Shown in pieces: positions 14,976-18,179 of a stretch of 18,179 nt of DNA. The stretch spans positions 1 to 18,179 of the forward strand of contig JAVBKB010000049.1 of NCBI GenBank assembly GCA_031554275.1, written 5' to 3'. The stretch is from JAVBKB01 sp031554275 (GTDB taxonomy: Bacteria; Bacillota; Bacilli; JARBTR01). The notes below the pieces were generated by a model, which worked only from the letters and a program-made list of their open reading frames with translations, was not told the origin of the DNA and made no database searches. Made by a program: the position numbers and the translations under genes. Numbering within the stretch: the stretch's first letter is position 1; the number at the start of each line of letters is the position of its first letter.

Positions 14976-16208
14976 ATGCAATTACAACAAGACATTGTTA
15001 AACATAATGAAAAATATAGTATTTATAATGGGATTGCATCCTCCATACCACAGGCAATTGCTTCAAGTTATTTTGCACTATTTGCGATAACGTATTTGAA
15101 TGCCTCTGACTATCAAGTGGGATTGATTTCATCACTACCACAAATTGCTGGTGTGATAGCGGTAATTCCTGCCGCCATTATTGTTAATAAGACATCCAGT
15201 AAAAAAAGACTCACAAGCTATTCTCTTTTCTTCACCAGAATAATTTTATTATTTATTGCTTTTGTCACATTGCTGCCGAGTACAATTGGTGCTTGGTTAT
15301 TTATTATTTTAGTTGCCTTGATGAATTTTCCTGGAACATTTTGGAGTGTTAGTTGGCAGGCCTTTATTGCGGAACTTATTCCTGGGAATCATCGTAATGA
15401 GTTTTTTGCAATGCGGAATAGAATGCTGACGATTTCTTCACTGGTTTTCACTTTGATAGCAGGTATTTCACTGAAGCTAGCAGCTGATTTTGGAGCAAAG
15501 ACTTATGAAGTCATTTTTGTAATTGGATTTTTGTTTGGAATGATTGAATTGTTTTTTCTGAGAAAACATCATGAAGTTCCAGGTGAAGTGAAACAGCAGC
15601 AATGCATTTCTGTTTTTGCGAAGGAATTATATCAGCATAAACCTTATTTAGCATTTCTGATTTGTGGATTGGTTTTTAATTTTGCATGGCAAATGGCATG
15701 GCCGCTATTTAATATATATCAAGCAAAATATTGTGGTGCAGATGGATTTTGGTTTAGTATTTTTGTTGTGTGTAATCAAACAACACAGATTTTCAGCTAT
15801 CGAATGTGGGTAAAGCTTTGTAATAAGTATTCAATTATTCTTTTGTTAGTGGTGTCTTCATTAGGAATGTCATTGGCAACTGGCTTAATTATTCTATCTA
15901 CTAGCCTTTATTGGTTAGCATTCTTGAATGTGCTGACAGGATTCTTCGTTGCTGGAACGATGTTGCTTTTGTTCAATGGTTTGTTGTATGTTTCGAAAGA
16001 GGAGAAGAGGACAACATTTGTTGCCAACTATAACTTTCAACTTGCCTTTATTTCCTTTATTGCCCCACTGACTGGTGCATTTCTATTGGATAAGTTGAAT
16101 ATGAATTTTGCAATGTTAATTTCGACGGCACTACGAATCTTTAGCGGGGTATTATTTCTATGGATGTTTTTCTTTTTGAAAAAATCATTACAAGAAAAAG
16201 CTGAGTAG
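14976..16208 (+). CDS. MFS transporter
   Basis: This 410-residue integral membrane protein has about 12 hydrophobic segments and the two-half layout of the major facilitator superfamily. The loop between spans 2 and 3 is short (NKTSSKKRL). A region after span 4 (ELIPGNHRNEFFAMRNR) resembles the conserved charged loop of many MFS exporters of Bacilli. The substrate cannot be told from sequence. AAGGAG lies 8-10 bp upstream of the ATG. There is no promoter I trust in the 81-bp gap after rsgA, so the two may be cotranscribed. It ends at a terminator shared with the convergent gene. Confidence 0.85.
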   Translation: MQLQQDIVKHNEKYSIYNGIASSIPQAIASSYFALFAITYLNASDYQVGLISSLPQIAGVIAVIPAAIIVNKTSSKKRLTSYSLFFTRIILLFIAFVTLLPSTIGAWLFIILVALMNFPGTFWSVSWQAFIAELIPGNHRNEFFAMRNRMLTISSLVFTLIAGISLKLAADFGAKTYEVIFVIGFLFGMIELFFLRKHHEVPGEVKQQQCISVFAKELYQHKPYLAFLICGLVFNFAWQMAWPLFNIYQAKYCGADGFWFSIFVVCNQTTQIFSYRMWVKLCNKYSIILLLVVSSLGMSLATGLIILSTSLYWLAFLNVLTGFFVAGTMLLLFNGLLYVSKEEKRTTFVANYNFQLAFISFIAPLTGAFLLDKLNMNFAMLISTALRIFSGVLFLWMFFFLKKSLQEKAE

Positions 16209-16228
16209 AGATTACTCAACTTTTTTTT
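16198..16228. terminator. Bidirectional terminator between convergent genes
   Basis: TGAGTA (16202-16207) pairs with TACTCA (16213-16218), and AAG (16198-16200) with CTT (16220-16222) across one mismatch. An eight-T run (16221-16228) serves the + strand. On the - strand the stem is followed by the complement of AAAAA at about 16195-16199. It overlaps the stop codons of both genes. Confidence 0.75.
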
Positions 16229-16625
16229 GCGTTAGTACACTGGTCTGACGTAGAATGTAATATTTTGAGCGATAAAGTCCGAGAGAAGCAATCGCTAAAA
16301 TGATACCAATAATGAGCAAAATCAATTTCACTTCTTGAATCGGCATAAAAATACCAATAATTAGAAATGCAATACATCCATAAAATAATGGCGAATAAGT
16401 TGAATTCATATTAATCTCAACCTCAGTAGGCTCGGACTTATTCTCGATTCTCAAAACATTTCCACCCATGCCCATAGATTTGACCGTTATTTCTGTAGTT
16501 GGCTGATCAGTATCAAAATTGTAGGAGCTATTGTTAGAAAGCTTTGTAACCACTTTACCATCTACTAGTAAATTGATTCTCGATCCCTTAAAAATGCCTG
16601 TATTTCTTTTCACATTTATATTCAT
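16212..16625 (-). CDS. Hypothetical membrane protein with N-terminal soluble domain
   Basis: I do not recognise this 137-residue protein. Residues 1-75 look like a beta-rich soluble domain (INLLVDGKVVTKL, FDTDQPTTEITVKS, VLRIENKSEPTEVEI). Two hydrophobic segments follow (about 81-96 and 99-117), then a short basic tail. There is no signal peptide, so the N-terminal domain is probably cytoplasmic. The start is well supported by AAAGGGGGTG and by a good promoter upstream. It is monocistronic and convergent with the MFS gene. The pattern resembles small membrane proteins common in Bacilli, but no function can be assigned. Confidence 0.75.
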   Translation of the reverse strand: MNINVKRNTGIFKGSRINLLVDGKVVTKLSNNSSYNFDTDQPTTEITVKSMGMGGNVLRIENKSEPTEVEINMNSTYSPLFYGCIAFLIIGIFMPIQEVKLILLIIGIILAIASLGLYRSKYYILRQTSVLTQKKVE

Positions 16626-16645
16626 ATTTCACCCCCTTTGTAATA

Positions 16646-16674
16646 AGTATAGTGAACTATTTGTGGTAAAACAA
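16646..16674 (-). promoter_or_regulatory. Promoter of the small membrane protein gene
   Basis: On the - strand TTGTTT (16674-16669) and TATACT (16651-16646) are spaced by exactly 17 bp, about 20 nt before the start codon. This is one of the best promoter matches in the window. Confidence 0.6.
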
Positions 16675-16685
16675 TATTTTTTCAT

Positions 16686-16718
16686 AAAAAACCGAGATTG
16701 CTATAAACACAATCTCGG
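16686..16718 (-). terminator. Terminator after the allD-like gene
   Basis: On the - strand CCGAGATTG (16718-16710) pairs perfectly with CAATCTCGG (16700-16692) around a 9-nt loop, followed by TTTTTT (16691-16686). It is a strong intrinsic terminator, 40 bp after the stop codon. Confidence 0.88.
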
Positions 16719-16759
16719 CTAACCCATTCTTATGGGGGGAATGGAAATTTCATAGGCAA

Positions 16760-17815
16760 TTATTCAGAAATAAATGCACCTTTTTTGTCATAACGGTCTG
16801 AATGAACAACATCAGAACGTAAATACTCTAGGAAGTCATCAACAACTTCGATTCCTTCTTTTTTGTTCTTTTCCTCGCGATTTGCAGAGCCTTCACCAGG
16901 GTAACGAACGCTTGAGAAGCCTTCAGCTGGTTTCAATGCATGTAATCCATCTATAGTACCTTGAATTCCCTCAATGAAGCTGTCCATTGTTGTGAAACGA
17001 GTAGGGTCTAAGACAATGTGCAAATGTCCCAATTTACGTTGCTCAGTTAGGTCATTGTACATTGAAGTAACTTTATTACCGTATGGTAAGTTCAGCATTA
17101 CACCTGATAGAATATCAACCATCATTGCTAAACCATAACCTTTTGCACCAGCTATGTGAAGCAATGCTGTTACTTTGTTTGGATCATTGGTAACATTACC
17201 TTCTGCATCAACAGCAGATTCTTCAGGTAACATATTACCTTTTGCACGAGCGCTAAGGATACGTCCCCAAGCTGAGATTGTCGTTGCCATATCGATTGTG
17301 ATATGTTTACCATCTTTGCCTGGTGCACCAAATGCAATTGGATGAGTACCATAGAATGGTTCTGCAGCGCCATAAGGTACTGCCATAGGATCTGATTGAC
17401 AAAGTGAAATTGATACCAAACCTTCACGAGATGCCATTTGAACAAAGTAGGAGAGGGCGCCAGCGTGACCTAGGTTACGCATACCAACTACTGCAATACC
17501 AGATTCCTTTGCCATTTTGATAGCTTCTTCCATGCCTTTCTTAGCAACAACGTGACCAGCACCATCATCGCCTTCAAAAACACCTGAACAAGGTCCAGTT
17601 TTCTTGAACTCAAATTTAGGGTTGTTATTAGTACCACCTTTTGCAATACGTTCACAATAGTATTCAACACGGAGTGCACCATGAGAATCAACTCCACGTA
17701 AATCCGCATGAAGTAGGACATCAGAAACAATGTCAGCATGTTCTTCGTTTAGGCCCGCTTTCATGAACTTCTTTTTCATTAAATCAAATAATTCTTCTTG
17801 AGAAATCTTAGCCAA
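16760..17815 (-). CDS. allD: Ureidoglycolate dehydrogenase-like protein (malate/L-lactate dehydrogenase family)
   Basis: This is a cytoplasmic NAD(P)-dependent oxidoreductase of the LDH2/MDH2 family. From memory it matches E. coli AllD, which oxidises ureidoglycolate to oxalurate in allantoin use, along most of its length. Shared blocks include GVDSHGALRVEYY (S44, H45), NLGHAGALSYFVQ with His117, CQSDPM, DMATTISAWG, AGAKGYGLAMM and LGHLHIV. The 351-residue length and the ending YDKKGAF also fit AllD better than the malate or sulfolactate branches. The start is TTG 17815, with AGGAGG 8 bp upstream. The gene lies 38 bp after the ferredoxin-NADP reductase gene and is probably cotranscribed. No other allantoin genes are in view, so the substrate is inferred. 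Confidence 0.85.
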   Translation of the reverse strand: MAKISQEELFDLMKKKFMKAGLNEEHADIVSDVLLHADLRGVDSHGALRVEYYCERIAKGGTNNNPKFEFKKTGPCSGVFEGDDGAGHVVAKKGMEEAIKMAKESGIAVVGMRNLGHAGALSYFVQMASREGLVSISLCQSDPMAVPYGAAEPFYGTHPIAFGAPGKDGKHITIDMATTISAWGRILSARAKGNMLPEESAVDAEGNVTNDPNKVTALLHIAGAKGYGLAMMVDILSGVMLNLPYGNKVTSMYNDLTEQRKLGHLHIVLDPTRFTTMDSFIEGIQGTIDGLHALKPAEGFSSVRYPGEGSANREEKNKKEGIEVVDDFLEYLRSDVVHSDRYDKKGAFISE

Positions 17816-17853
17816 TTTAATTGCCTCCTAAAATTTTTTTATATGATGTTTAA

Positions 17854-18179
17854 TTAAAAAACGGAAGAACTGTGCAAGTGACCAATTTTCGCTTCTGGAT
17901 CTGCATAAAGCTTTGCTTGGTTAATGGCAACTGGGCCTTCACCAAATCCTGAAATAATTAAATTTGCTTTTCCTTCATAAGAAGCAACATCTCCAATTGC
18001 GAAAATACCAGGGATTGATGACTCTTGCATAGAATTGACAACAACACTGTTTTTGTCGATTTCCATGCCCCATTCTTTCATTGAACCAATTGATGAGCTG
18101 AAACCAAATGTTACAAGCACATCATCTACATCAATTGTTACTTGAGTTTTGTCATTTACATTTTCAATCACAACTTGTT
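17854..18179 (-). CDS. Ferredoxin/flavodoxin-NADP+ reductase, thioredoxin-reductase type, 3' part
   Basis: This is the C-terminal part of a homodimeric FAD enzyme that passes electrons between NADPH and ferredoxin or flavodoxin, like B. subtilis YumC. The frame runs off the right edge of the window, so the start lies outside; the internal GTG at 18171 is not the start. The visible blocks are VLVTFGF, SMKEWG and GIFAIGDVASYEGK (the FAD-binding GD motif). A second block ISGFGEGP leads to a HSSS ending in Phe, characteristic of this branch. The CxxC redox pair of true thioredoxin reductases cannot be judged because that part is missing. It precedes the allD-like gene with no terminator between. 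Confidence 0.88.
   Translation of the reverse strand, partial: QVVIENVNDKTQVTIDVDDVLVTFGFSSSIGSMKEWGMEIDKNSVVVNSMQESSIPGIFAIGDVASYEGKANLIISGFGEGPVAINQAKLYADPEAKIGHLHSSSVF

Noticed and set aside
1..18179. CRISPR array, tRNA or rRNA genes, or a transposase gene
   Set aside because: No regularly spaced repeats, no tRNA-like or rRNA-like segment and no transposase-like reading frame were seen on either strand.

Overview
This window looks like a chromosomal segment of a low-GC Gram-positive bacterium of class Bacilli. The reasons are strong AGGAGG-type ribosome binding sites, several TTG starts, a minimal TatA/TatC translocase without TatB, DegV and RsgA proteins, and a thioredoxin-reductase-like ferredoxin-NADP reductase of the YumC type. 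I cannot place it in a genus from sequence alone; Lactobacillales (for example Carnobacteriaceae) and Bacillales are both possible.

The centrepiece, about 1.95-12.6 kb on the + strand, is a membrane-bound uptake [NiFe] hydrogenase locus. Its order is hyaA (small subunit with Tat signal), hyaB (large subunit), hyaC (cytochrome b), hyaD (maturation protease), an unrecognised cysteine-rich protein, then hypA, hypB, hypF, hypC, hypD and hypE. Directly upstream lie tatA and tatC, which could export the folded hydrogenase dimer. HypF and HypE make the cyanide ligands, HypC and HypD assemble the Fe(CN)2CO unit, HypA and HypB deliver nickel, and HyaD trims the C-terminus of HyaB. The dimer then goes through Tat, docks on HyaC, and should feed electrons from H2 into the quinone pool. 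The small subunit has the standard four-cysteine proximal cluster site, so it lacks the six-cysteine signature of O2-tolerant enzymes.

Two oddities sit inside the maturation part. hypB has an in-frame TAA that cuts off the last 27 codons, including the conserved SAxTGEG segment, and the downstream codons still read as HypB. Between the cysteine-rich gene and hypA is a near-symmetric palindrome of about 157 bp, resembling a MITE or long-hairpin repeat. Together they raise the question of whether nickel insertion is impaired in this strain.

Upstream (1-453) is the end of a PlsC-type acyltransferase gene. Downstream on the + strand are degV, an rsgA-type GTPase and an MFS transporter gene, with good hairpin terminators after hypE, degV and the MFS gene. 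The right end is on the - strand: an unrecognised small membrane protein with its own promoter, then an allD-like ureidoglycolate dehydrogenase gene preceded by the 3' part of a ferredoxin-NADP reductase gene. Those last two appear to be one transcription unit ending in a strong terminator. No tRNA, rRNA, CRISPR array or complete insertion sequence was seen.
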